A stretch of 64,000 nt of DNA from Echinometra lucunter. Taxonomy: Eukaryota > Echinodermata > Echinoidea > Camarodonta > Echinometridae. The stretch lies in contig CM057167.1 in assembly GCA_029962745.1 (NCBI GenBank), positions 21,068,679 through 21,132,678 on the forward strand, in the 5' to 3' direction. The notes beneath the pieces were generated by a model. That model did no database searches and was not told the DNA's origin. It worked only from the letters and a program-made list of their open reading frames with translations. Positions 1 through 10,915 of this stretch are shown one piece after another. How positions within the stretch are numbered: position 1 is the first letter of the stretch; each line of letters opens with the position of its first letter. Made by a program: the position numbers and the translations under genes.

Positions 1-395
1 CTTTGACAATTTTACATTTCATCTCATCACCAATACACTGAAAGACACATTTTTTTTTTTTTTTTTGTATCTCATAAATATTTCCCAATTACATCTTCAG
101 GCCTAGGCTTGCAAGAACATGCCCAGCTGATATATACCCTTTCCAACCAACAACTTATTTTAATCATGACAAGCAGTATCTTACTATGAAACTTTCCATC
201 ATCACTGGCAGACCCAGGATGTCATGGTTATATAATTATATATGATTTTTTTGAAGATATGTCAATATTATATGAAATCATTATTTTTTCATTATGGAAA
301 TGTGAAAATGAAATCAATATGCATCAATCAAAACAGATAGTCTCATATTCAAAGGTAAATTAAGTAATACAAACATTAGACAACAACAAACTTGC
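1..395. other. Intron-like AT-rich DNA, no gene seen
   Basis: AT-rich sequence with a 17-base T run near 51-66 and no open frame of note. If the exon candidate at 396-449 is real, this is the start of its downstream intron (minus strand, GCAAGT at 395-390). I see no repeat with clear ends here. Confidence 0.5.
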
Positions 396-449
396 CTGAA
401 TATATCTGCTTCTCCTGCTTGACGTACCTCTTGAAATCCCTTCGGTCTT
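396..449 (-). CDS. Candidate internal exon with GC-type donor, unidentified protein
   Basis: Read on the minus strand, 449 to 396 encodes (E)DRRDFKRYVKQEKQIYS in one frame. Its G/C-ending codons (GAC, TTC, AAG, TAC, GTC, CAG, GAG) stand out against the AT-rich surroundings. It is preceded by a TTCTCTGTCAG acceptor (AG at 451-450) and followed by CAG/GCAAGT, which matches the consensus for the rare GC-AG intron class. An alternative acceptor at 462-461 would extend the exon to 460 and add SLS. An in-frame TGA lies a little further upstream, so the frame needs splicing. With the acceptor at 451-450 the exon enters with two bases, which fits the phase of the 404-bp exon at 18053-18456 (it leaves with one base) on the same strand. 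The function is unknown: the peptide is basic and helix-like but matches no family I can name. It could be a chance ORF. Confidence 0.35.
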
Positions 450-558
450 CTGACAGAGAACTTGCAGCAAATATTTTTCAGAATTTTTTTTTTTTTCAGA
501 ATGATGAGCTCTGGGGTTTGTCACGCTGATGTCACGTTTGTGCTTTATCCTATGGATG

Positions 559-571
559 TGACCTCTGACCT
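559..571 (-). promoter_or_regulatory. Perfect DR1 nuclear-receptor half-site pair
   Basis: On the minus strand the sequence reads AGGTCAGAGGTCA, two AGGTCA half-sites separated by one base. This is the DR1 consensus bound by RXR, HNF4 or PPAR-type receptors in animals. It lies about 100 bp upstream (minus-strand sense) of the exon candidate at 396-449. Function is not shown; a 13-bp match can be chance. Confidence 0.3.
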
Positions 572-2120
572 CTGTGATATTTTTCTCCCAATATTTATAC
601 TCCCAGCAATCTGGATGCTTTCAAGAGTGAGGTCCAGCCGTTTTATTTCCTCTGACACCTAAGATAAACCGAGCCACCTAACCAAAGAAAAGGACCAAAA
701 CGAGATGAGAAGCAGGAACAAACTTGACTCTCGGTCTACCGCTCCATGAAAGGTTGCTCTGTTTTCCTAGTTTCCGGAAATAATCGCCGAAACCCCACCC
801 TCGCTTTAAAATACGATAAACCCCAGATGATGATGCTGCTGAGGATGACGTTGAAGATGATGATGATGGTGTTGGTGGTGATAATCGTAACTATGGAGAC
901 AAGTCTCCTCTCGATGACGAGAGATGCACCAATCTCCTTGTGATGCCTGATGTCCAATTTTAAAGTTCACTGCACAGCTCTTTAACTCTCGTCACTTCCA
1001 CCCTGTACTGGCCCCTATCTCAAGCCAACACCAATACCAAGAGATTTGTTATGGAATAAATTCCTAGATTGAAAATGTTTACGGAAAGCGTGCCAGAGCC
1101 AGAGGTTGATATAGGCCAATGTGTGAGAGAGAGAGAGAGAGAGAGGCGGAGAGAGTGCAAGGGGAGGAAGTCCGTCTCTTTGGTGCACAGGAGAACAGAG
1201 CTAACACCAGTGCTACATCCCAAATCACACAACACATATTTCCTAGAAGCAAACTGTATTTTTGATTATTATTTATCTTATGAATAAATTCTACACATTC
1301 CTTGTTCTTGCCTATATTGAAAAAAATACTCCCTCGATGTTAATATATCAAAATACTTAAAAGTTGTACATAATTAAAAAGATTTTAACTGCATTTCATA
1401 AGAGACAATATTTTCGATTTGAGTATCTTTCAAAAATAAAATTCTTACTTCAGTACCATTAATTAGAATCCGTTCTTGAAACAATCAACTATACATAGAA
1501 ATTCTTAAAAAGTAATCTCCTCGGACAGTGCCCAGTAATAATATCCTATTTGCATTACTATCAAATATACTATTCATATTACTACTCCGTCAAAATATCC
1601 TTAGGCACCTATTCTTTAGCTCAATAAGTTTCATTCAGAGCATTATCCTGAAATTAATCAATACATTACTTACTAGGATTCAAGTTTCATATGTAAAAGT
1701 GCCCCTCACTGGCCAGCAAAGGAGCCCCCTTGGTGGGCTAGCTTGGCGTTACCCCCGCTGGCAGATATAATTGATGTTGGTGACGACTTTTATTAGTATG
1801 GGATGTATGTACAAGCTAGCTTGCGCTACGCTGCCCACAGCACAGAGCAGAAGAAAATAATAATACAAGAAAGGAAAGGGAACTATGTATAGGCCTACAT
1901 AGGATATGTTTGGATGGATAAAAGATGACTTTTATGGAACTTGAGTATTTGTATTTGTAGTAAATTGCTACATGTAAAGGAGCCTTCTCCTTTTTAGACA
2001 ACACTGAATGTTATCGCTTGATAAAAAAGCAATGGTGATTACATGTATACAGTGGGAACATGCCGGTGAGATTACAATACGCTGATATGTTGTACACTAT
2101 TCTGACTGATTAATGTGAAC
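572..2120. other. No supported gene; GAT-rich and GA-rich patches
   Basis: A GAT-rich stretch lies near 826-870. In one plus-strand frame it reads as an acidic Asp/Glu peptide that continues for about 40 residues to a TAA near 960. It has no convincing acceptor, so I do not call it coding. The rest is AT-rich without clear repeats. Confidence 0.4.
1124..1145. repeat. (GA)n microsatellite
   Basis: Eleven consecutive GA dinucleotides, followed by an imperfect GA-rich tail. Confidence 0.9.
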
Positions 2121-2282
2121 AGGGGAGCGTTTCATCAACATTTGTTGTCTGACAAGTTGTCAGATCTGACATCTTTCCTTGATTTTGATTGGCTGAGAAG
2201 CATCGTTACTATGGCAATTGTCGGATAAAACAGACTTTGTCGGATAAAACATCTGACAAGTCCTTTCATGAAACGCTCCCCA
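2121..2282. mobile_element. Short MITE with CAGGGGAGCG ends (hAT-like), copy 1
   Basis: About 160 bp bounded by inverted repeats GGGGAGCGTTTCAT and ATGAAACGCTCCCC. A second copy in the opposite orientation lies at 56880-57043. The CAGGGG start resembles hAT-superfamily ends, but no convincing 8-bp target duplication is visible, so the superfamily is a guess. The inside includes a TGATTGGCTGAGAAGC stretch shared by both copies. No coding capacity. Confidence 0.75.
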
Positions 2283-2724
2283 GGATTTCAAAGAATGAGG
2301 TAGAAAAAGGGACAGATAAGGTTGTACATCTCGATAGTTGCATTCACATGACCGTCCCTAAACTAATACTGTTTTCACACTGCCGAAACGGAATATCCAT
2401 GCCGTTATATTTCATGACGCTTCACTTTCAAAACGCTTCCAAAACGCTTCTGGTTTCTGTTCACATTGAACCATTGAAGTCCGTTTTGAGCGAAAGCGTA
2501 ATATTACGGTGTGAGAGAGTGCGGAAATACGTCATTACCCACCATGCATTTTGCTATCTCTAGCTGTATAATTTTGTTGTTTTATTTGATATATGTAACA
2601 AAACAAATCAGTTATTCAGAATAAAATGTATAATTATTACTTAACTTATTGCAATTTGTTTAAATTTACTGAATAAATATTTTTCTTATTTGTATGTATA
2701 GTTTAATATGATGACCCATTTAAC

Positions 2725-3720
2725 AGAGCGATAGAAACCTACCCTTGCTTATGATGGATGATGCACACAAAGAAAATGAGGTTTTAAACCGCATTTGATA
2801 AAGTAATGGAAACTGTCCGAATCCACAGATCAGGTGGACATCTAGAAAGGGAGGGAGAGAGGAAGGTTGAATGGGGTTGTACTCTACACTGATAGAGCAA
2901 TGGGAACAAGGCTTCTGAGTTACACTTGACGAGTACACTGAAGGTAGAGAGGACAGAAAGAAACGGGGTCGTGCACATCACTGCTATGGTTAACAGGCTT
3001 ATGATACTAGATACAGTGTACCATGAAATGAAAGGAGGGGATTGAGATTTTACATGACTCTGCTAGAAACATGGGAACAGGATTTATATTATAAGTATGA
3101 AAGGAGAGTTAAAAGGGTGGATTATGTTATACACCACACTGAGAGTGCAGTGCACATAGACTTATAACAGATGAGACAGACCATAGACATATAATAAATT
3201 TACTAGACGAAAAGCAGCGCGCGCGGATATTATTACGCGAATGGCATTATGCCCCGCCTCTTTCGGATCATTTGAAGGGGCTGATAAAGCACCCGTTATC
3301 CCCATGATATCTATAACACTTTTGCATTATTCATATCTATTGCAGGTATCAGTTTTATTGTAACACTTTGATTTAATGCGCATTTATTGTGCATTAACTG
3401 CGCATGCGGTAAGTTGATGCGTGTTATGTTTCATAACGTGTTCAAACAAATGCTACTTGTTGGAAGCATCTTACAAAATGAATCAACAATTTTTGATCAT
3501 GAATATTAATGGTGCTTAAGTCGGCCTTCTAATGGATCTCGACAAAATGGCGGAGCTTTAGAGGCCTGAGACAGACATAAGGATGGGGTTGTACACTACA
3601 GTGAGAGAGCAATGGGAACAGGCTCATAATTGATGAGATGGACATACAACATGAAGGAAGGGAGGGAGAAGGAAACGAGGGATGAGGCAAGACAAACAGA
3701 TGGTGTAAACTCTGTGACAT
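2725..3720. repeat. Degenerate minisatellite, about five units
   Basis: Diverged units share the words GCAATGGGAACAGG, GGTTGTACACTACA and GATGAGACAGACATA, for example near 2730, 2800, 2898, 3068 and 3610. Unit length is irregular. The array is interrupted by a 386-bp insertion at 3182-3567. Confidence 0.55.
3182..3567. mobile_element. 386-bp insertion flanked by a 9-bp direct repeat
   Basis: GAGACAGAC occurs at 3173-3181 and again at 3568-3576. Removing the DNA between them restores the host minisatellite word GAGACAGACATAAGG. I see no clear terminal inverted repeats. The inserted DNA has GCGCGC, TGCGCATTAA-type words and AAAATGGCGGAGC near its right end. A 9-bp duplication is typical of MuDR-type elements, but the class is not established. 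Confidence 0.45.
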
Positions 3721-4295
3721 AAACAAACCATTCAGCTGTCCATCTCTATTTATGAGCTTAGAAATAACTCATGTTTTCACTGCAGCCCTTGGTCTGTCTC
3801 ATTGGTCAAGGGTCAAATAGCATTTTTATGTCCGTGTGAACCTGGGTACCTTCAAATGTGCATGGGCTTTGTAATATCACGGACATGTATGTAAATCATA
3901 TAACCCTTCTCTCTCCTTGTTCCCATCAAAAAATTCGGAGGGGTAGTACTGAAAAACTCCAACATGAAATTTTTTTAAAAAAAAAACCCTATTTCTTGAT
4001 AATGAGAATAGGCCATCTTGGTACGGAAAGAGTTGGCTTTTGCATCCGGGTTGAGCCTGGAATCAGCCCTTATAACACCACTAATGTGAAAGAGGTTTAA
4101 GCGTTAACTTGGAGAGGAAAATGGGGGAAGAGGGACTTCATTTTCTTCCCCAGGGTCATACCAAGTCAAAGCCAAAGTTGTTTCATTTCACTTCCCCAGT
4201 GTGAAAACTTTGACTCATTGTCACATCACCTTGAACTCCTTCACCCTAATTCATTCTTCTTGCCCCCCTTTTCTTTTGACCCATCTTGCAGAATA

Positions 4296-4677
4296 CAGGG
4301 TGTTCAGACGCAAAAAAAAAAACAGTATAGCTATACCAAAAGGGTAGCTATATGACGAAACAATGTATAATGAAACGACGGTCAGAGCATCATTTCGAAC
4401 TAGAACTCGGTAACGAATCACCATTCCGTGTACGTCTGAACGTATGGCAACCATAGAACGGTATAACTGGGCAGGGCTTAACATGAGCGCGCGTGGAGAG
4501 GAAGGCAAGGCGGCTAGCACTGACATCATGACCTTAACAACATGCACAGTGGGAAACTGCGCATCTATGCCACGTTTTCCAGAAAGGTCTGAATGGTCTG
4601 TCAGCTATACGATAATTATTTGTACATTGTTTCTTTATCGAGTTATGGTATAAACTGGTTTGTGTCTGAACATGGGG
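4296..4677. mobile_element. MITE with TGTTCAGACGCAAA ends
   Basis: The left end is GGGTGTTCAGACGCAAA. The reverse complement of the right end is CCCCATGTTCAGACACAAA. The element is about 380 bp with no coding capacity. The ORFs inside (for example 4251-4547) are fortuitous. Confidence 0.6.
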
Positions 4678-5503
4678 ATATTATGACACCTGATCAGGGC
4701 ACCTGATACATACTTGCTTGTTTGTTTACTTCTATTCAGGGGCATCACCAAATAACTTTGAAATAAGAGGACGGGGAGGGTGATTGAAGGGCCCAATTTA
4801 CCAAAAAGTTTGCTGAAAACATTTTCATTAATAAAACAAAAACGGAAAGGTTTGGGTGACTTGTTGAGAGCATATGAAATTGCAAAATATGCAACACAGA
4901 ATTTTCTGCCAGAGGGGATGTCATACCCACCTGCCCCCTCTCCCAGCACCACTGCTTTCATTTAGTTGACAAGGTCACATTGTGAATCAAACAATCACTG
5001 TCAATAAGGACCTTGAAAGTTCAATGTAAGAAACAACACCAATGCAAAAAAAAAAAAAAAAATTTAAAAAAATGGATGAATTAGAAAAAAAAGAAGATAA
5101 GTCTGAAAAACACATGTTTCAAATGTTTCAAGAGGTATATGACAAGCACGGTTTACAAAAGATAAGCTTAGGAATATTTTCCTTTTTATATTTTGAGTAT
5201 TAATTTTTCATTGCATAAGGATGGCCATCCATTTATTGGGTCTATATGTATCATTATGGTGCCGGCTGGAAGGATTTCTCATCAGACATCTAGGCCTATC
5301 CTCTTCAGATCAGTTTTTTAGCTCAAGTAGGAAATATAGAGATACATTGATAAGCTACAATCAGAATATGCCAACCTTTTATCAAGTTTTACATTATCTT
5401 TATGATTGAAAAGAAGTATTATGAGTGTAAAAAGCATAATTATACAGCCATAAAACTGTACAGAACAAAGTTAAGATTCTGCTTGAAACTTGCAGTATTT
5501 TAA
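4678..5503. other. No gene or repeat recognised
   Basis: AT-rich DNA with a poly-A run near 5046. The ORFs here are short, overlapping and on both strands, as expected by chance. A TTAA at 5500-5503 is the target of the next element. Confidence 0.5.
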
Positions 5504-5912
5504 CCCATTCGTGACAGAGGGTCCACATTTTGTGGTTTGGCCTAATATCTTTTGATGTAAAGCCCTAAAAATCATACCAAATACATGAGCAGAAAGAGCA
5601 AAAAATTCTGCACAAACTGTGTCCATTTTGGTTGCGTCAATATTTGTTGTTTGATGCTGAAAATTTTTAAAAGGAAAATAAGCATTAAAATCCTTAAATT
5701 GGCAATGTGATAGAAGGTTTGAAATCACCGTTTTCCCCTGCAAATTGGCAACTTTTTGACTTCTCATCATAATTTCTGTCAATTTATATTCATTCCAGAT
5801 ACATGAAGTTTTATAAGAAAAATGTAGCAATGAAATAAGAATGTTGGTGTTGCCAATTTGAAGAATAAAAGCTGATCAAATTAGGCTTTAAATAATTCCT
5901 GTCACGAATGGG
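5504..5912 (+). mobile_element. TTAA-1 MITE (piggyBac-like), full length
   Basis: The element starts CCCATTCGTGACAG and ends CTGTCACGAATGGG, a 14-bp inverted repeat. It is flanked by TTAA on both sides (5500-5503 and 5913-5916). TTAA duplication and CCC ends are the signature of the piggyBac superfamily (family knowledge; the assignment is inference). It is about 409 bp with no transposase. The same family recurs at 13100, 24778, 28835 (split), 51066, 51500, 52151 (inverted) and 60159, making it the most frequent repeat in the window. Confidence 0.85.
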
Positions 5913-6164
5913 TTAAGTAATAAAAAAAAGGAGGAACAGTTGGTATCACTGTACAGTGGTGTGGTCAGTTTTTCTAGGGGAGGGGGCGTGGTGGGAGGGG
6001 GCGTGGTAGGAGCCATGCATGCAACTGTTGTTTATATGTAACTCTTGGCATATGCATCTTTTTGTAACTTCCAAGATAAGGAAATTTGTGATGATAAATA
6101 TAAAAATGATGATGAACTTTCTTTGCTGTTTCTTGACCTTTACAGTAAACAAGTGCATATGGGT

Positions 6165-6612
6165 ACTAAGATAATGATAATAATAATATGCAACATTTAT
6201 ATAACGCTTAATATAAATGTTTCTAAGCACTGCATATCATTACCCTGGCTTTAGCAAGGCTACCCTGATCGGGTGCTCGAGCATTCAAGGAATTTCTTCC
6301 TACCGGGTACCCATTTACTACACATGGAGCCCGTTGCATAAAACTTTTGCCAGACTTTTTTTTGCCTGAAAAAAAAACTCTGGCAAATTTTTATGTAATG
6401 AAAACTCTGGCAATTTTTTTTGTTTTTTGGCCGTAGTTTCCTCAAATTTTGCCGTAAAAAACTCTGGCAAAAGTTTTATGCAATGGACCTCAGGGTGGAG
6501 AGTGACAAATGTAGATAAATGTCTTGCCAAAGGACGCGAGTGCTGCGGTGGGATATGAACCCCGGACCCTGTGGTTCAAAGTCTGGAGACTTATCCACTG
6601 ATCCACAACACC
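6165..6612 (-). mobile_element. tRNA-derived SINE (minus strand), interrupted by a MITE
   Basis: Read on the minus strand from about 6612, a tRNA-like head contains GATCAGTGGATAAG (A-box-like) and GGGTTCATATCCC (B-box-like). A body follows that ends near AAGCGTTATATAAATG and an (ATT)n tail around 6165-6190. The GCGNTATATAAAT tail resembles tails shared by several marine SINEs and their partner LINEs (family knowledge). A palindromic MITE at 6329-6491 splits the body. Confidence 0.65.
6329..6491. mobile_element. Palindromic MITE nested in the SINE
   Basis: The ends TTGCATAAAACTTTTGCCAG and CTGGCAAAAGTTTTATGCAA are perfect inverted repeats. Inside, CTCTGGCAA words repeat. It lies within the SINE body, so it is younger than the SINE. 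Exact outer borders are uncertain by a few bases. Confidence 0.75.
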
Positions 6613-7120
6613 TCTACATGCATATCCCCAAAGAAAATGACATCTCTAGCTCAAATATTAAAAACTTTTTCCCTTTTCTACTTTCCTTTTCTACTTTCCT
6701 TTTCTACTGAACTATCCCAAAACACTGTGGGGGCAGGGTGAACAAACTACCCCACCTTGTGCCTCGATGGTGCTACATGTAAGTTGGTGATATGATAGGA
6801 CATCTTTTGTATACCTTGGCCTTTACCATGCAACTGTTGCTATGATGCTAGTGACATATGAACCTGTTTTCACAGCTGTGTTATTGGTTGGTTAGACAAG
6901 ATGTCCCTTTGAACCTTATCTTGGCAAGATGGCTGCCTAACGAAGCATAGCATATCAATTACTGAGAGGTGAGTTAATCAGGGCCTTCAGATAAGACAAA
7001 GTACTCTATCCTGATTACAAACTAACTGTCTTGAGGGAATATTCACAGCCCTACTTGTCCCTGGTATATGAAAGGAATACTATGAATGCCAGTGCATCGC
7101 AGATCCAGGATTTGTTTTCA
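6613..7120. other. No gene recognised
   Basis: AT-rich DNA with a short TTTTCTACTTTCC triplication near 6675-6710. No repeat ends or coding signal were found. Confidence 0.45.
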
Positions 7121-7702
7121 TTAGGCGCTTTCATACCTACGTGCTTTCGCACCTACCCGATCAGGAAAAATACCCGTAAATTACGAGAACCTTTTCATTT
7201 ACGAGAACATTTTCATTTGTTATGAGAACATTTTCATTTGTTATCATTTACCATACTATTTTTACATTGTATTTGTTCTATTTATTGTATAGCAGGGCTC
7301 CCTTGTAAAGCAGGCCATCTTAGGCTCGGAGTGGGTTCACCCTGCTTTTTATAAAGAAAACGTAAATAAATGAATAAATAAATAAATTTTCAGGCCCCAA
7401 AATACCCGATAATTATTTCGTGCATTCACACCTCCCTGAACCAGATCTCTACGGGAAAGTTCTCGTAGTTATGAGCATGTGCATTACAGTTCATGCACTT
7501 GTGATCGATGGGATAGAAGTTCTCGCAATTTGCTTTCACATTGAAAATATCCCTGCGACCTTGGAGAAAGTATGCGTAATTTGAGAAAGTACCTACTAAA
7601 CTATGGGTATTTTTCTTTGGGGATATTACGAATACTTTCGATTCACACTGACAAAATACTAGGTATTTTTCCTGATTGGATAGGTGTGAAAGCACCTATT
7701 AG
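7121..7702. mobile_element. GCTTTC-end MITE, about 580 bp
   Basis: The left end is TAGGCGCTTTCATACCTA. The reverse complement of the right end is TAGGTGCTTTCACACCTA, and the inverted repeat continues inward with a shared ATCAGGAAAAATACC. The flanks contain TTA on both sides. Elements with similar GGTGCTTTCACAC ends occur at 18511 and 39549. The internal GCTCCCTTGTAAAGCAGG region and an AAAT repeat near 7360-7385 carry no ORF of note. Confidence 0.75.
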
Positions 7703-7965
7703 GACAATTGGGGGGGGGGGGGGGTGGCAAGGCCTATAAATCTCTGACAAGTCCAAAAAAAAAAAAAAAGATTTTGGTGTAAAATTACCTGGGGGAATAT
7801 AAGGCAATAAGAAAACACATTTCAGGGGTGCACAAGGGATTTCAGGTATGCCAATTGCGATTTGTGTGTGTGGTGGGGGGGGGGGGTGTATACCCCCTGT
7901 CCATTGCTCTCTGGATCCAACAATGTAGAGCAAACAATTTGCCCTGAGAAGAACGAAAACTTATT

Positions 7966-8341
7966 TATCGTCTGTTTGGAACCAGAAAGGTGTTAACTCG
8001 TGGTTTAGCACATAGTTAATGCCCTTCTGGCTCTGAACAGACGATATACATGTATCAATAACTTGGGCATGATTACTAATCTCTTCTTTTCAAGTATAAA
8101 AAGTTGTCAAAGTCTTCAACAGAGCGAATGCTTCAATTCTGTGACTGACCCCCTCCCCCCTCCCCCTAGGTGTTAACTCGTGGTTTAACACATAGTTAAT
8201 GCCCTTCTGGCTCTGAACAGACGATATATCAATAACTTGGGCATGATTACTAATATCTTCTTTTCAAGTATAAAAAGTTGTCAAAGTCTTCAACAGAGCG
8301 AATGCTTCTATTCTGTGACTGGCCCCCCCCCCCCCTCCCCC
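7966..8341. repeat. 180-bp tandem dimer with an internal hairpin
   Basis: Two units begin with AGGTGTTAACTCGTGGTTT at 7988 and 8168 and run to about 8341 with few differences. The first unit, with its left flank (7966-8046), forms an imperfect hairpin: ATCGTCTGTTTGGAACCAGA pairs with TCTGGCTCTGAACAGACGAT. Each unit ends in a C-rich run. No coding capacity. Confidence 0.8.
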
Positions 8342-8580
8342 GAATATCAATCCTGCATTTGCCACCAATGGTACATTACATCAAACAAATAGTTTGTACA
8401 TGACACCTCATTATCTCTTATGTGATTTACAACTTCGTCTGTCTGAAAGCTACACAGCTGCCCCACAAATACAATTTTTATAACAGGAGATAACTTGATG
8501 AAAATATGTTTGATCCAAAGGGCATGAAATCCTTGCTGACTCACTGCAGATGAATGTTTTAGGTTGAAGTTATTTACTTT

Positions 8581-8914
8581 AGTAAATACAGACTATTAAG
8601 CCTTTGTATGTTTCAATTCTCTGTAATGACTGCTGCTGCTGTTGCTGATGATGATAAATATGAAGATGATTATACAGTAATACTTTTTTCAAGCAAGTAA
8701 ATACAGACTATTAAGCCTTTGTACGTTTCAATTCTCTGTAATGACTGCTGCTGATGCTGCTGATAAATATGAAGATGATTATACAGTAATACTTTTTTCA
8801 AGCAAGTAAATACAGACTATTAAGCCTTTGTACGTTTCAATTCTCTGTAATGACTGCTGCCGATGCTGCTGATAAATATGAAGATGATTATACAGTAATA
8901 CTTTTTTCAAGCAA
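8581..8914. repeat. Tandem trimer, about 110-bp unit
   Basis: Units start AGTAAATACAGACTATTAAG at 8581, 8696 and 8805 and end ACTTTTTTCAAGCA. They differ mainly in the number of CTG/GAT triplets inside, so a small triplet repeat is embedded in a minisatellite. Confidence 0.9.
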
Positions 8915-9221
8915 AATGATATTAAAGTTATAGATAGGCCAATAATTGTCAATCCATTTATCAAAATATGGAGGAAAACTAAGTAAGAAGTTATTCATAG
9001 ATATCCATAGGAGTTCCAGATTTAGTTTATTTTCCCCATTTACATGTAATACTTGAGTTTCAGCATTATCAGTAGCATTTGCCATCAAATATCTTCCTGT
9101 TGTTGTTGTATAATCTTTTAAGGATTGCCCACCGAAGTAGTGAGCTACGCACAAAATTTGGCAAGGTTTTGATCAACCCTATGCCTAAAAGTACAAGCTG
9201 TCAAGATTGATAAGACCATAC

Positions 9222-9960
9222 TTTCCCTTTAAACATGAATGGATATTGATGGAGGGGGCAAAGCGTGTCATGATGATGTGTATTATGATAGATGAGAGGT
9301 TTGCCATGGGAGAAAGAATATCCAAGATTTCTAGCTAAGCCATTTATACTCAATGAAGCAACAAAAATAAAGCTCTGTTTTCTTGGAGAATTACAATATT
9401 CTCAAAAGTATTTCTTGTGGCAATCATTCATATTCTTTGTAAAATGTTTGATAGAGCATGTTTTAGGAATTTTAGAATTGGATGATCATATCCCAGATGT
9501 CTTACTGTGTATACTCCACAGATGTAATACATGTACGTCAGTAATTGTTTATCATGTGCTGGAATGATAATATTCATGAAACAAGTTCTTGTCATGTTCA
9601 CATATGTCCTTAAACAAACAAAGAGTTAATAAAACATGTTCTAAATTTCCAAATTCAGCTGATCACACATAAAATAATTATCCCAAGACTGGACTTTTCC
9701 TTTAAACATGAATGAGTATTGACTGAAGGGGCAAAGTGTGTCATGATGATGTGTGTTATGACAGATGAGAGGTTCGCCCGGGGGAAAAAAGAACATCCAA
9801 GCTTTCTTGCTACATGTATGTTCATGCTTACCCTTTTTAAATGTTATATGAAATATGTTTTAGACTACAGATTCAGTTGGACAAATAAACATTATGGAGA
9901 CATTTAAATTGAGAGTATACTTTCCTTTTAAACAAAAAATGACATTAAAGGAAGAGCATG
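9222..9960. repeat. Old tandem duplication, two to three units
   Basis: A segment containing CCTTTAAACATGAATG, a GGGGCAAAG word and TGTCATGATGATGTGT occurs at about 9222 and again at 9697. A third, weaker match starts near 9928. The units are well diverged. The ORFs inside differ between units, which argues against coding. Confidence 0.55.
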
Positions 9961-10739
9961 TCAGGATAATTTTTGTTTCAAGCAAAATCAGATTAATAAT
10001 GGAGAAAGCTATATTTTGAACAGATGTTGTAAAAAACAAATAAACAAAAACAAGAACAAGAACAGCTCCCAAATAGAAACACCTCTTAAAAGCAAACAAA
10101 GAATATGCATCATCTACATATCATTGTTTAAGATTCTCTGTATATACACATCTATTCATAAATTCTTTTTCTGTTTCACTATGAGAAAGAAAAATTACTC
10201 CAAGCAATTTTGATGAAATCTGTAATGAGATTACTACAATTTTGTTAGCATTAGGACAGCAAAGTACCTCAATATTTCTTCAAACCCACTGGCATTAGTC
10301 AGAAATAATGAATACTGGATCTCTTGACAACAAAGTGTGCCACTTCTCAGTCAGGACTAGGTCTGTGTTGAAATTGAAAAGTAGAAACACAGAAAGCTCC
10401 CATGTTGAAATTCTCATTAACTGCTCTGCTGCCCTCTAATGTCATTAGCTGGACAATGCAACTGTACCAAACAGTACAAACTTTTGACCAATGAGATGCA
10501 AGCTACAATGGATTGTCCTTTTTTTACAGTATATACACATATAAATGATGATACACCTCATTCAGTATGCCGAATATTTGAATATTTTTCTAAGGAAGTA
10601 ATTATTTGTTATTATCATATTTTAGAAGATTCTGTTAACTCTTTTGAGACATGTGCCCCCAACCCTTGATGTATGAGTAATACAGAAACCAACTGAATTT
10701 TTAAAGGAATATTCAATACTGGTGCCTTTCTCCTCTTCT
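9961..10739. other. No gene recognised
   Basis: AT-rich unique-looking DNA up to the CT tract that marks the left edge of the duplicated block. Confidence 0.45.
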
Positions 10740-10915
10740 TTCCCCCCTTCTCTCTCTCTCTCTCTGTATCTCTCTGTATCTCTCTCCGTCTCTCTCTCTG
10801 TCTCTCGCTCTCTGTCTCTCGCTCTCTGTCTCTGCCTGTCTGCCTGTCCGTCTACTGCCTTTCTGTGTCTTTCTCTCTCTCTGTCTCTGTCTCTCTCTGT
10901 TTTTCTCTTTCATTG
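10740..10915. repeat. CT-rich low-complexity tract at left edge of copy A
   Basis: TCTC, TGTCTC and TGTATCTC repeats. Homology with copy B begins inside this tract (about 10790 matches 26071), so it coincides with the start of the second contig. Confidence 0.85.

Noticed and set aside
746..960. GAT-rich stretch that reads as an acidic peptide tail
   Set aside because: A triplet repeat gives the acidic composition and no pyrimidine tract or acceptor supports an exon start.
8581..8914. Possible CRISPR-like regularly spaced repeats
   Set aside because: The whole 110-bp unit is repeated with no unique spacers; it is a eukaryotic tandem trimer.
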